Shown here: positions 24,207-32,855 of the stretch, piece after piece
How the letters are laid out: each line of letters starts with the position of its first letter
Position numbering within the stretch: position 1 is the first letter of the stretch
Assembly (NCBI GenBank): GCA_041745515.1
Contig: JBGTIU010000167.1
Location: forward strand, 1-33,515
Reading direction: 5' to 3'
Length of the DNA: 33,515 nt
Origin: JAKFWF01 sp041745515
GTDB lineage: Bacteria; Pseudomonadota; Alphaproteobacteria; Rhizobiales; Hyphomicrobiaceae
The notes under the pieces: model-generated
Seen by the model: the letters and a program-made list of their open reading frames with translations, nothing else
The model's database searches: none
What the model was told of the DNA's origin: nothing
Position numbers and translations under genes: made by a program

Positions 24207-25385
24207 ATGACGAACGCATTGACGTTGCCGCTCGACCAGCAGTGGGGGGATATCCGCGACGGCGTTCGCAACGCGTGCAAGGCTTTTCCAAACTCATACT
24301 GGCTGAAACTCGATCACGACGATGCCTACCCCGCGGATTTCGTCGCGGCCCTGACCGAAGGCGGTTACCTCGCCGCGTTGATCCCCGAACAATACGGTGG
24401 CGCCGGCTTGCCGCTGAGCGCCGCCGCGGCAATTCTCGACACGATCCATGCCGAGGGCTGCAATGCCGCTGCCTGCCATGCTCAGATGTATACGATGGGC
24501 ACGCTGCTGAAGCACGGCAATGCCGCGCAGAAGCAGAAGTACCTGCCGGGCATCGCGTCGGGCGCCTTGCGCATGCAGGCGTTCGGCGTCACTGAGCCGA
24601 CAACGGGCAGCGACACAACCCAGCTAAAGACGCGTGCTGAAAAGAAGGGCAACGACCGCTATGTCATCAATGGCCAGAAGGTGTGGACCAGCCGTGTCGT
24701 GCAGTCCGACCTGATGCTGCTGCTGGCGCGCACCACTCCGGCCGACAAGGTGCGCAAGCGTTCCGATGGCCTGTCCGCCTTCATCGTCGACCTTCGCGAG
24801 GCGCAGGGCAAAGGCATCGAGATCAAGAAGATTGACGCGATGATCAATCACAACACCTGCGAGGTGTTCTTCGACAACCTCGAAGTACCTGCCGAAAATC
24901 TTATCGGCACCGAGGGCCAGGGTTTCAAGTATATCGTCGACAGCATGAATGCGGAGCGCATTCTCATTGCTGCCGAGTGCCTCGGCGATTGCCGTTATTT
25001 CACCAGGCGCGCCTGCGAGTACGCCCGGGAGCGTGTCGTGTTCGGCCGTCCGATCGGGCAGAACCAGGGCGTGCAGTTCCCCATCGCGCGCGCCTGGGCC
25101 GACTTCGTTGCCGCCGAGCTGCTGGTCGCCAAGGCGGCCGCACTGTTCGAGGCTGGCCGAGATTGCGCGCCCGAAGCCAACATGAGCAAGATGCTCGCGG
25201 CCGATGCGTCGTGGAAAGCCGCCGAAGCCTGCCTGCAGACGTTCGGCGGCTTTGCCTATGCGCGCGAATACGGCATCGAGCGCAAGTGGCGGGAAACGCG
25301 GCTCTATCAGACCGCACCGATTTCAACCAACATGGTGCTGGCCTATGTCGCGCAGCACGTGCTCGGCCTGCCACGCAGCTATTGA
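24207..25385 (+). CDS. Acyl-CoA dehydrogenase, isovaleryl-CoA-dehydrogenase-like catalytic pattern
   Basis: This 392-residue flavoenzyme has acyl-CoA dehydrogenase motifs: LIPEQYGGAGLPLS, FGVTEPTTGSDT, INGQKVWTSR, GFKYIVDSMNAERILIAAECLG, RVVFGRPIGQNQGVQ, and QTFGGFAYAREYGIER. The usual C-terminal YEGT glutamate is missing (the segment reads RLYQTAPISTN). A Glu at residue 250 (NAERI) stands where isovaleryl-CoA dehydrogenase carries its catalytic base. This suggests a branched-chain acyl-CoA substrate, fitting the methylcrotonyl-CoA carboxylase genes in the window, but the assignment is inference. AAGGG lies six bases before the ATG at 24207. Confidence 0.88.
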   Translation: MTNALTLPLDQQWGDIRDGVRNACKAFPNSYWLKLDHDDAYPADFVAALTEGGYLAALIPEQYGGAGLPLSAAAAILDTIHAEGCNAAACHAQMYTMGTLLKHGNAAQKQKYLPGIASGALRMQAFGVTEPTTGSDTTQLKTRAEKKGNDRYVINGQKVWTSRVVQSDLMLLLARTTPADKVRKRSDGLSAFIVDLREAQGKGIEIKKIDAMINHNTCEVFFDNLEVPAENLIGTEGQGFKYIVDSMNAERILIAAECLGDCRYFTRRACEYARERVVFGRPIGQNQGVQFPIARAWADFVAAELLVAKAAALFEAGRDCAPEANMSKMLAADASWKAAEACLQTFGGFAYAREYGIERKWRETRLYQTAPISTNMVLAYVAQHVLGLPRSY

Positions 25386-25397
25386 TGCACCGGCCGG

Positions 25398-26594
25398 TTA
25401 TTTGCCGTCGAGCGGCCCGCCGACCATTGAGCGATTCCATTTGGTGACCCACGCCGGCGGCTTCGCTTCGGGGCTGACTGCAACCGGAAACGGTTGGAGC
25501 AATGCGGCTGGAGCCGGCGCCGGCGGAGGTTGTCTAATTGGTACTGCACGGGGCTGGAACTTGACCGGCGGCAGGGGAACCGCCGTCAGCTCCCGCTTCG
25601 GCGAACGCGAACGGACGCCGAGCTCCGGCGTTCGTGGTGCTTGGAACTTGCGCGGCGCAGCGATCGGCTGGGCGGGTGTCGCCCGCTGCAGGCCGGGCAG
25701 CGGCACCATGGCGTGTGGTATTTGAGTCGCAAACTTGCCCGGCACGGGCGCGGCTGCCAGCGCCTGCACCGGATTGCTTGGATGGTCCGAAGGGCGGTTG
25801 ACCGTTGTCACCCTTGTCTGCGCGGCCGTTATTGTCGCGCGATTTGCATTGAGCAGCGCGATGTTGATCTCATGGTTGTTGCGCGGGATCGAATACATCG
25901 TCAGATGAAGTCGCGGCGCGGCCGCAATCTCGACTAGCCAGACGCCATTGCCGAGTGGTGTCGCAGGGCTGAGCCCGGCGTACTCGGGCAGCCCGCTCAG
26001 CATAAGCACGGCTCCCGCCGGCGCCAGATTCGCATCGAGTACGTTGATCGGGAACGCGGTGGCGGCGCCGGCAGTGGCCACGATCTCCGCGGGAACGATC
26101 AATGAAGGTTGGCCGGTCGCCAATGGCGGTACGGCAAATGCAGCAATGCCGCGAGCGGCGCCCTGGTCGGTTGCGTCAGCAATGCTGCCGCCTTGGGTGG
26201 CGCCAATCCGGCTAGGCTCCGTGTGCATTGATCCATTGGCACTGGCGACTTGCGAAACTCCATCCGACCTGCCGCGTTCAGGTACAGCCGGCGACCACAA
26301 CGCCGCGATAAAGGCTACAAGCGCCAAAGGGATCAGAAAGCCGCCGGCGAAGGCGCGCGCCAGGTCGCGGTTCAGTCTGTTTTCGTGCGGCAGGTTTCGC
26401 CATGCATCCCCCAAACGAGCGCGAGCCCGATCCGGAAGCATCCTCCAGTAAGACGTCTGCGACAGTTCGGACGACGACGGCGTCGCGGTCGATGGCGTGT
26501 TCGCGGGCGTCGGACCCCCGCCGAGGCGTGCCAGGATTGCGCGCAGGGATCCGGTGTCGGATTGCTCCCGCAGTCGGTTGCTGTCTGGCGGCAT
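25398..26594 (-). CDS. Membrane-anchored proline-rich protein of unknown function
   Basis: The frame gives 398 residues from the ATG at 26594. An N-terminal cytoplasmic part of about 80 residues is followed by one membrane segment (about 81-100, FAGGFLIPLALVAFIAALW). A periplasmic region follows with a possible small beta-rich domain (about 165-260, containing PLATGQPSLIVPAEIV and YAGLSPATPLGNGVWLVEIA). The tail is about 100 residues, rich in Pro, Ala and basic residues, and ends WVTKWNRSMVGGPLDGK. No family is recognised. The Shine-Dalgarno sequence is poor and the frame stays open upstream, so the start is uncertain. It ends 12 bp from the acyl-CoA dehydrogenase, convergently. Confidence 0.6.
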   Translation of the reverse strand: MPPDSNRLREQSDTGSLRAILARLGGGPTPANTPSTATPSSSELSQTSYWRMLPDRARARLGDAWRNLPHENRLNRDLARAFAGGFLIPLALVAFIAALWSPAVPERGRSDGVSQVASANGSMHTEPSRIGATQGGSIADATDQGAARGIAAFAVPPLATGQPSLIVPAEIVATAGAATAFPINVLDANLAPAGAVLMLSGLPEYAGLSPATPLGNGVWLVEIAAAPRLHLTMYSIPRNNHEINIALLNANRATITAAQTRVTTVNRPSDHPSNPVQALAAAPVPGKFATQIPHAMVPLPGLQRATPAQPIAAPRKFQAPRTPELGVRSRSPKRELTAVPLPPVKFQPRAVPIRQPPPAPAPAALLQPFPVAVSPEAKPPAWVTKWNRSMVGGPLDGK

Positions 26595-26861
26595 GGCGGC
26601 TACCCGCTGATCTCGTCGCGATTTCCACCAGCGCGGAATGCTGTCAGCATCGGGCCACGCCGGAAACGCCGGGACACGAGCCCACCCTTTCGCGACCCCA
26701 GCGTAGCCAGCAGTGACACACAGATTCTTCAACCGCCATGCGAAAGCGCCGGTAATGATTAACCTGACCGGCCATCGCCCAGGGCAATTCTGTTTTTTCC
26801 GGTCTCCTCCCACGGCTGTCCGGATTAATGGAACGGAAACGGAGAAACCGGCAAACGACCC

Positions 26862-26889
26862 TTGACGCTGCATGGGCTCGTCCTACAGT
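26862..26889 (+). promoter_or_regulatory. Predicted sigma-70 type promoter of apaG
   Basis: TTGACG (26862-26867) and TACAGT (26884-26889) are separated by 16 bases and lie about 40 bases before the apaG ATG. They are the best housekeeping-type match in the 333-bp gap 26595-26927, which otherwise shows no gene. Confidence 0.5.
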
Positions 26890-26927
26890 CCATCGGCCTT
26901 TTGAACTGCAATCGACCGAGCGCCATC

Positions 26928-27320
26928 ATGTATGAATCCGTGACCCGCGGGATCCGCGTTCGCGTCAGCCCGCAATTCAACTCCGATCAGTCGACACCAG
27001 AGGAGAATTATTATTTCTGGACCTACACTGTCGATATCATCAACGAGAGTGCGCAGACGATGCAATTGCAGTCGCGCATGTGGCAGATCACCGACACGCG
27101 TGGTCATCGGGAAGAGGTGCGGGGACCGGGTGTCGTTGGTCAGACGCCGCGCATCGCCGCCGGAGAAAGCTTCAGTTATACCTCGGGCTGTCCGCTGCGC
27201 ACGCCGTCCGGCATCATGGTCGGCAGCTACCAGATGGCCGACGAGGCGGGTACGCTGTTCGACATCGCGATCCCGGCGTTCTCGCTCGACAGTCCCTATG
27301 TCCAGCGCCGCATGAATTGA
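26928..27320 (+). CDS. apaG: ApaG protein
   Basis: This 130-residue single-domain protein matches ApaG in length and pattern: MYESVTRGIRVRVSPQF, YYFWTYTVDIINES, LQSRMWQITDTRG, EEVRGPGVVGQTPRIAAGES, and SGCPLRTPSGIMVGSYQM. The fibronectin-type beta fold carries a conserved GPGVVG loop. ApaG is widespread in Proteobacteria, and its biochemical role is unsettled (reported links to metal ions and nucleotide binding). The ATG at 26928 is chosen from the family start. The next gene follows 22 bp downstream. Confidence 0.95.
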   Translation: MYESVTRGIRVRVSPQFNSDQSTPEENYYFWTYTVDIINESAQTMQLQSRMWQITDTRGHREEVRGPGVVGQTPRIAAGESFSYTSGCPLRTPSGIMVGSYQMADEAGTLFDIAIPAFSLDSPYVQRRMN

Positions 27321-27342
27321 TCAACGAAAGATCAACCTGATC

Positions 27343-28499
27343 ATGAGCCCGCCGATCTACACTGCCAAACAGATGCTCGGGCGCTTGATCGCGTTCGATA
27401 CCACGAGCCACAAGACCAATCTGCCGATGGCGGAGTTCATCCGCGACTATCTTGCTGGCCATGGCATCGAGAGCCACATGGTGCCGGCTGCCAACGGCAT
27501 TCATGCGAGCCTGTTCGCGACGATCGGGCCCAAGGACCGCGCCGGCGTCGGTCTCTCCGGCCACATGGACGTGGTGCCGATCGCTGGCCAGACCTGGGAT
27601 ACGGATCCCTTCACCATGGTCGAGAAGGGCGACAAGCTTTACGGCCGCGGCACCTGCGACATGAAGGGTTACCTCGCCTGCGTGTTGGCGGCGGTGCCCG
27701 AATTCGCCAAATCGAAGCTCAATGTGCCGATCCACATCATATTCTCCTATGACGAGGAAGTCGGCTGCACCGGCGTCAGGCCGATGATCGCCGAGCTCGG
27801 CAGCCGCCTCGTCAAGCCGCGCATGGTGATGGTTGGCGAGCCGACCGCAATGACTGTGGTCGACGCGCACAAGGGACGGGTCGGCTGGACTGTCGAACTG
27901 ACGGGACGCGCCTGTCATGCGAGCATGGCGACGCTCGGCATTAACACCATCACCTACGCAGGGCGCCTGCTGGGCGAGCTCGACCGGATCGAGCAGGAAC
28001 TGAAGGCGGTGCCGAACCCGCGTTTCGATCCCGCGCATAGCACCTTGCAAGTCACACAGATCGAGGCCGGCACCGCCAGCAACATCGTGCCGAACGGCTG
28101 CTGGTTCGGCTGGGAAATCCGCGCGCTGCCCGGCCTCGATACGAAGGCGATCGAGCGCCGCCTGATGGCTTTCGCCGAAAGACATTGCCTGCCGGAGATG
28201 AAGGCCGTTGCCGCGGAAGCCGATATCCGCCTCGCCCGCATCAGTGAGTCCCGGCGTTCGCGGCTGATGCGGGGTCGGAGGTATTGTCGTTGACGCTCAA
28301 ACTCGCCGGCCAGAACGAGACCCACGCGGTGTCCTACGCGACGGAGGCAAGCCTGTTTCACGCCGCCGGCGCGCCGACGATCATATGCGGCCCGGGCCAT
28401 ATCGCGCAGGCACATACCGCCAACGAATTCATCCTGACCGCCGATCTCGACACCTGCATGGGCTACATGCATCGCCTTGCCGATTGGGCGCGTGGTTGA
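27343..28499 (+). pseudogene. argE: Acetylornithine deacetylase (argE), disrupted by a single-base frameshift
   Basis: The first frame (27343-28293) encodes an M20 peptidase-family enzyme. It has GLSGHMDVVPIAGQTW (metal-binding His and Asp), YGRGTCDMKGYLACVL, and FSYDEEVGCTGVRP (catalytic and bridging Glu). It then runs out of frame into an unrelated tail. The correct C-terminus continues in the next frame: VPAFAADAGSE, LKLAGQNETHAVSYATEASLF, ICGPGHIAQAHTANEF, ending at 28499. The switch must occur near 28248, where GAGTCC would restore one frame if it were GAGGTCC, so one G appears lost. The intact enzyme removes acetate from N-acetylornithine in arginine synthesis. A sequencing or assembly error, a true mutation, or programmed frameshifting are all possible. 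Confidence 0.85.
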
Positions 28500-28519
28500 A
28501 AATCGGCTGATCGCGGAAG

Positions 28520-29206
28520 CTATATTCGCAACACCCGCAGCCAGCGCGTCACGTCGAGCAGCGTCATGGCCGCAGCGGCGACATAGGTCAATGCCGCGGC
28601 ACGCAGGATCTGGCGGGCCGAGATCATGTCGGCGTCGACAATGTAGTTGCCAGCTTTCAGCACCGGCAGCGCACGCTTGAAACTGGCATCGTACTCGACC
28701 GGCAGTGTGACCGCGTGCATCAACACGCTGAACGCCAGGATCATCACACCAAGAAACAACTGCACCAGCATGATTGCCGGCGATTTGGCGAAGATCAGCA
28801 TTACCGGCGCCAGCAGCATCACGATCGAGCCGAGAATTTCAACGCGCTGCGCCTGCTTTGCCAGCCGGGTCCGCGCCTTCAAGGGCGCATAGCCGGTTGC
28901 ATCCTGCATCGCATGGCCGACTTCGTGGGCTGCGATCACCACGGCGGACAGCGAACGTTTGCGCATGTGATCGGCCGACAGCCTCACGGCCTTCTCGATC
29001 GGGTCGTAATGGTCGCCCTTGTCGGTCTCCTCGACCTTGACGTGATGCAGCTTCATTTCATCCAGAATGTGACGCGCCAATTCACCACCTGTCCCGGCAA
29101 AGTCGTGGCGCTCCACGGCATGGCGCTGAATGACGCCGCGCACCCACAGCCCAGGCAGGTAGGCCAGCGCCATGATCAGCACGATCACGATCAATCCCAA
29201 GACCAC
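28520..29206 (-). CDS. Membrane zinc metallopeptidase, YugP family
   Basis: The 228-residue protein has an N-terminal membrane segment (VLGLIVIVLIMALAYLPGLW) and a zinc-binding HEVGHAMQD motif. Two further hydrophobic segments follow (IVMLLAPVMLIFA and LVQLFLGVMILAFSVLMHA), then VEYDASFKRALPVL and a C-terminal segment. This order is that of the YugP-type neutral zinc metallopeptidases, whose substrates are unknown. The GTG at 29206 is preferred because GGGAG lies six bases before it and the membrane helix begins at once. ATG codons near 29254-29257 would add 16-17 residues. It converges on argE with a 20-bp gap. Confidence 0.85.
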   Translation of the reverse strand: MVLGLIVIVLIMALAYLPGLWVRGVIQRHAVERHDFAGTGGELARHILDEMKLHHVKVEETDKGDHYDPIEKAVRLSADHMRKRSLSAVVIAAHEVGHAMQDATGYAPLKARTRLAKQAQRVEILGSIVMLLAPVMLIFAKSPAIMLVQLFLGVMILAFSVLMHAVTLPVEYDASFKRALPVLKAGNYIVDADMISARQILRAAALTYVAAAAMTLLDVTRWLRVLRI

Positions 29207-29511
29207 GATGGGCTCCCGAGCGACAACAGCAGGACCACAAAGGCCCTTCCGCATCATATAGTAGCTTTGCAAGGCACAATCGGGACGATTCAGTTCTGCC
29301 GCTCGGGCATATCGGCGTCGTCCGTGCAGCGCATCTGGCGCGCCTTCTCGCTGCAGCCGCCGAGACGTTCAAGAAAATGGCGGCGCTGGACCGAGTCCGC
29401 CGACAACATCCTGGCACCCATCGAACGCTTCTGCCGTCGCACGCTGCACGTCCATGCTCCAGCTGGATAGGAACTTCTGAATCGGGCCCCCAACCCTCTG
29501 AGAAGGTCGGG
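29207..29511. other. Intergenic region between the YugP-type peptidase and the GST gene
   Basis: About 305 bp without a confident gene. On the minus strand a frame ending at 29290 could encode 44 residues from the ATG at 29421. It contains RRHFLERLGGCSEKARQMRC, a spaced-cysteine pattern that may be real, but there is no good Shine-Dalgarno sequence and no recognised family. Nothing else is supported. Confidence 0.3.
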
Positions 29512-30141
29512 CTAGGGCATGGGGATTTCAGGCTGCTTGATGGGAATGTGATAACCGGCCTGGACCGCAGGGCGTGCCGCGATCTCACGATACCAGCGCA
29601 AAACGCTCGGAAACTCTCTCATATCGATGTTTTGCCATTCGAACCGCGAGGCCCAGGGCCAGATCGAGATATCGGCGATGGAATATTCGCCCGCCACATA
29701 CGGCATCTCGGCCAAGCGCCGGTCGAGCACACCATAAAGCCGTTTGGCTTCCGCCAGATAGCGGTCCTCGGCGTAGGGTGCCTTGCCCTTGTTGAACTTC
29801 ACGAAGTGATGCACCTGCCCCAACATGGGGCCGAAGCCGCCCATCTGCCACATCAGCCATTCGACCGTCCGCCAGTGGGCGTCGCCCTTCGAGCCCCACA
29901 GCTTGCCCGTCTTCTGCGCCAGGTACATCAGGATCGCTCCGGACTCGAAAACCGACTGACCGGTGTCGTGATCGACAATCGCGGGAATTCGATTGTTCGG
30001 GCTGATCTTCAGAAATTCAGGCTTGAACTGTTCATTCTTGTTGATGTCTATCGGATGGGCACGATAGGCGACGCCGATTTCCTCGAGCATGATGGAAACT
30101 TTGCGCCCGTTGGGGGTCGACCAGGTGTACAAATCAATCAT
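29512..30141 (-). CDS. Glutathione S-transferase family protein, YfcG/YghU-like
   Basis: This 209-residue protein starts MIDLYTWSTPNGRKVSIMLE. This matches the Nu-class (YfcG) N-terminus, including Thr9 and Asn11, which in E. coli YfcG position glutathione for disulfide reductase activity. The thioredoxin-like half contains KISPNNRIPAIVD and VFESGAILMYLAQ. The helical half contains WLMWQMGGFGPMLGQ and VAGEYSIADISIWPW. Its likely role is glutathione-dependent disulfide reduction in the cytoplasm. GAGAAG lies upstream of the ATG. Confidence 0.93.
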   Translation of the reverse strand: MIDLYTWSTPNGRKVSIMLEEIGVAYRAHPIDINKNEQFKPEFLKISPNNRIPAIVDHDTGQSVFESGAILMYLAQKTGKLWGSKGDAHWRTVEWLMWQMGGFGPMLGQVHHFVKFNKGKAPYAEDRYLAEAKRLYGVLDRRLAEMPYVAGEYSIADISIWPWASRFEWQNIDMREFPSVLRWYREIAARPAVQAGYHIPIKQPEIPMP

Positions 30142-30394
30142 GGGTACTTCTCACGGAACGACATTCGATTTCGGACGGCCGGGTGCCGGTCTAGTTTCCG
30201 TCACGTCTGGCTCAACGCCGTTGGCCACTGCCGTCAAAATCAGGGCGCAGTCATCATCCCTAAAGTAAACGAGGCTCTGGTGCCCGGCAATGCCTGCGCG
30301 GGCACTATTGCACCAAGGGGCTACTGGTCTTGGAATGCTCTGTTATAAGTCTCGTTTTCGTTCGTCTTGGTACGGGCATCCGATGGGGACTGGA

Positions 30395-30820
30395 ATGCAC
30401 ATCATGATCGGCGCGATTGTGTTGCTGCTCGGGCTTGTTCTAACGCCTCCGTCAGTTGGGGCGCAGGAAACAGTGAAAGGGTTTTCCTGCGTGTTCAGAG
30501 CTGGCACGACCTTGACTTACGACCTGGGAAAGTTCCGGCGCACGCCGGCCAAGCCGATCCAGTTTGAAGTCGCAGATATCGATCTGGCGGGCCAGAAAGC
30601 CCAGCTCGTGACGCCCAAGGGGCGGGGCGAGTTGCGGGTCGTGCGTGCGCTCAATGCCAACCATTATCTCGAGGTCGTAGCGGAAGGTTTCCTGAATATC
30701 AGCACGATCTATGACCGCGACGCGAAGGCGGGCGCACACCCGGCTGTGCACTCGCGCCATTTCGGACTGTTCGGCGAGCCCGTCGTCGCGCAGTATCAGG
30801 GCTTCTGCCTGCCGAAGTAG
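30395..30820 (+). CDS. Small secreted protein of unknown function
   Basis: This 141-residue protein begins with a signal peptide (MHIMIGAIVLLLGLVLTPPS, cleavage probably after VGAQ). The mature part has two cysteines, one near each end (KGFSCVF and QGFCLPK), which could form a disulfide, and alternating beta-rich segments. No family is recognised. The ATG at 30395 has GGGGA upstream. An ATG at 30383 in the same frame would add four residues. It precedes the carboxylase alpha gene by 61 bp on the same strand. Confidence 0.65.
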   Translation: MHIMIGAIVLLLGLVLTPPSVGAQETVKGFSCVFRAGTTLTYDLGKFRRTPAKPIQFEVADIDLAGQKAQLVTPKGRGELRVVRALNANHYLEVVAEGFLNISTIYDRDAKAGAHPAVHSRHFGLFGEPVVAQYQGFCLPK

Positions 30821-30881
30821 CCCGCTTTTTTTCGAGGATAACCGGTCGCCGGCAGCGGTTGGATCAAGAGATAACGTCGTC

Positions 30882-32855
30882 ATGCTGACAAAAGTGCTGA
30901 TCGCCAACCGGGGCGAGATTGCCTGCCGCATCATTCGGACGGCACGTCGGTTGGGTATTGCGACAGTTGCGGTCTATTCGGACGTCGACGCCAAAGCCCT
31001 CCACGTGGCGCAGGCAGACGAGGCCGTGCACATAGGCCCGTCGCCCGCGCCGGACAGTTACCTGCGCATCGATAAGATCATTGCGGCAGCGAAGGCAACC
31101 GGCGCCGATGCGATCCACCCCGGTTACGGTTTTCTCTCCGAGAACGCTGAGTTGCCCGCCGCGTGCACCGCGGCTCGAATAGCCTTCATCGGGCCGTCGG
31201 CAGACGCCATGCGCGCGCTCGGTGGCAAGGCCGCCGCAAAGCTGCTCGCGATCAAGGCCGGTGTGCCGGTGGTGCCAGGTTATCAGGGTGCGGCGCAGGA
31301 CTTGAACACGCTGAAAGCAGAGGCAAGACGCATCGGCTATCCGGTGATGATCAAGGCCGTTGCCGGCGGCGGCGGGCGCGGAATGCGGCTGGTCGAGAGC
31401 GAGGCGGAGTTCGCCAGCCTGCTCGACAGCGCGCAGCGCGAGGCCAAATCGGCGTTCGGCAACGACATCGTGTTGATCGAGAAATTTGTCGTCGCTCCGC
31501 GCCACATCGAAGTGCAGGTGTTCGGCGATTCGCACGGCAACGTCGTCCACCTGTTCGAGCGCGACTGCTCACTGCAGCGGCGCAACCAGAAGGTGATCGA
31601 AGAAGCGCCCGCCCCCGGCATGAGTGCAGGGCTGCGAGCGAAAATCTGCGGCGCGGCAGTGCAATTGGCCAAGTCGGTCGGCTATCAAGGGGCAGGCACG
31701 GTCGAGTTTCTGGTCGAGGGCGGCAAGCTGTCGGCCGACGCGCCCTGGTACTTCATCGAGATGAACACGCGGCTGCAGGTCGAGCATCCGGTAACCGAAG
31801 AGATCACGGGCCTCGATCTCGTGGAGTGGCAGTTCCGCGTGGCATCGGGCGAGGCATTGCCCTTGAAGCAGACCGAGATCGCCATGAGCGGCCACGCCAT
31901 CGAAGCGCGGCTGTGCGCCGAAGACCCGACGAACGGTTTCATGCCGAGTGTGGGCAAAATTGTAAGGTTCGATGTCGCCTCCAACTCGGGATTGCGACTG
32001 GAGACCGGCGTCGAGGCAGATGGGGAGGTCTCGCCGTTCTACGATTCGATGATCGCGAAGCTGATTGCTCCGGCAAGCGACCGAGCCCGCGCGATCCAGC
32101 AGCTGCTCTGTGCTCTCGAGGGGGCGTTCGTCGCTGGGCCACAGACGAATATTGCGTTCCTGCGTGCGTTGCTCGGGCACGCCGGTGTGCGCAGCGGCGA
32201 TATGGATACGGGTCTCATAGCGCGAGATCTGGCTGGGTTGACTATGGACGCGACGACTTCGATGGCGACTGTCAGGGGAGCGCACGCCCTCATCGAGGAG
32301 CGTTGGGCAGCGCATTCATCGATGCGGCGGCGCGATTGGCGCGACCCCTGGATCGCGTGCGACGGCTTTCTATTGGGCGCTCAACGCAAGACGGGCGTTC
32401 GATTCGACGTGGATGGCAAGGCTGTAACCGTGGGCGTTCGTTGGGTGGATAGCGGCTGTCTGGTTTCGTATCCGGCCGACCGCGAAGAGAGCGGACCATA
32501 TCCGCCACCGGACAGTCCCGTCAAAGTGCACTTGACCGATAACCGCGCTTTCGTCGTTCTCGATGGTCGCCAAACCGTTGTCGGCTGGCCTACCTACGAT
32601 ATCGACGAAATCTCCGACGGTTCATCTCTCGACACCATCCGCGCGCCGATCAACGGCCGGCTCGCCAAGATCATGGTCGCCGAGGGGGACGTGTTGACAA
32701 AAGGCGACAAGGTGGCCGTGGTCGAGGCCATGAAGATGGAGCATGTGCTGCACGTCGCCCGCGACGGCACGATTGGCAAGATCGCCGTCAAGGAGGGCGC
32801 GCAGGTCATCCAAGGCATGCTGATCGCATCGCTTGCCGTGGACGCAGGGCCGTGA
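30882..32855 (+). CDS. Methylcrotonyl-CoA carboxylase, biotin-carrying (alpha) subunit
   Basis: This 657-residue protein joins a biotin carboxylase (about 1-445) to a C-terminal biotin carrier domain. The carboxylase part contains LIANRGEIACRIIRTARRLG, HPGYGFLSENAE, KAVAGGGGRGMRLV, ERDCSLQRRNQKVIEEAPAP, and EMNTRLQVEHPVTE. The biotin site EAMKMEH has the modified lysine at 618. Acetyl-, propionyl- and methylcrotonyl-CoA carboxylases share this layout. The MCC assignment rests on length and on the MCC-type beta gene at 15157-16764. The ATG at 30882 begins the conserved N-terminus, but the Shine-Dalgarno sequence is weak. The DUF1489 gene overlaps its stop codon. Confidence 0.9.
   Translation: MLTKVLIANRGEIACRIIRTARRLGIATVAVYSDVDAKALHVAQADEAVHIGPSPAPDSYLRIDKIIAAAKATGADAIHPGYGFLSENAELPAACTAARIAFIGPSADAMRALGGKAAAKLLAIKAGVPVVPGYQGAAQDLNTLKAEARRIGYPVMIKAVAGGGGRGMRLVESEAEFASLLDSAQREAKSAFGNDIVLIEKFVVAPRHIEVQVFGDSHGNVVHLFERDCSLQRRNQKVIEEAPAPGMSAGLRAKICGAAVQLAKSVGYQGAGTVEFLVEGGKLSADAPWYFIEMNTRLQVEHPVTEEITGLDLVEWQFRVASGEALPLKQTEIAMSGHAIEARLCAEDPTNGFMPSVGKIVRFDVASNSGLRLETGVEADGEVSPFYDSMIAKLIAPASDRARAIQQLLCALEGAFVAGPQTNIAFLRALLGHAGVRSGDMDTGLIARDLAGLTMDATTSMATVRGAHALIEERWAAHSSMRRRDWRDPWIACDGFLLGAQRKTGVRFDVDGKAVTVGVRWVDSGCLVSYPADREESGPYPPPDSPVKVHLTDNRAFVVLDGRQTVVGWPTYDIDEISDGSSLDTIRAPINGRLAKIMVAEGDVLTKGDKVAVVEAMKMEHVLHVARDGTIGKIAVKEGAQVIQGMLIASLAVDAGP

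Noticed and set aside
23864..24280. N-terminal extension of the MFS gene to a 604-residue protein
   Set aside because: The extension translates repeat B and unrelated sequence. The ATG at 23863 has a strong Shine-Dalgarno and begins just before the first membrane helix.
26595..26873. N-terminal extension of the proline-rich protein to 491 residues
   Set aside because: The added part has no Shine-Dalgarno or conserved pattern and overlaps the apaG promoter region. The later ATG gives a more sensible layout, although the start remains uncertain.
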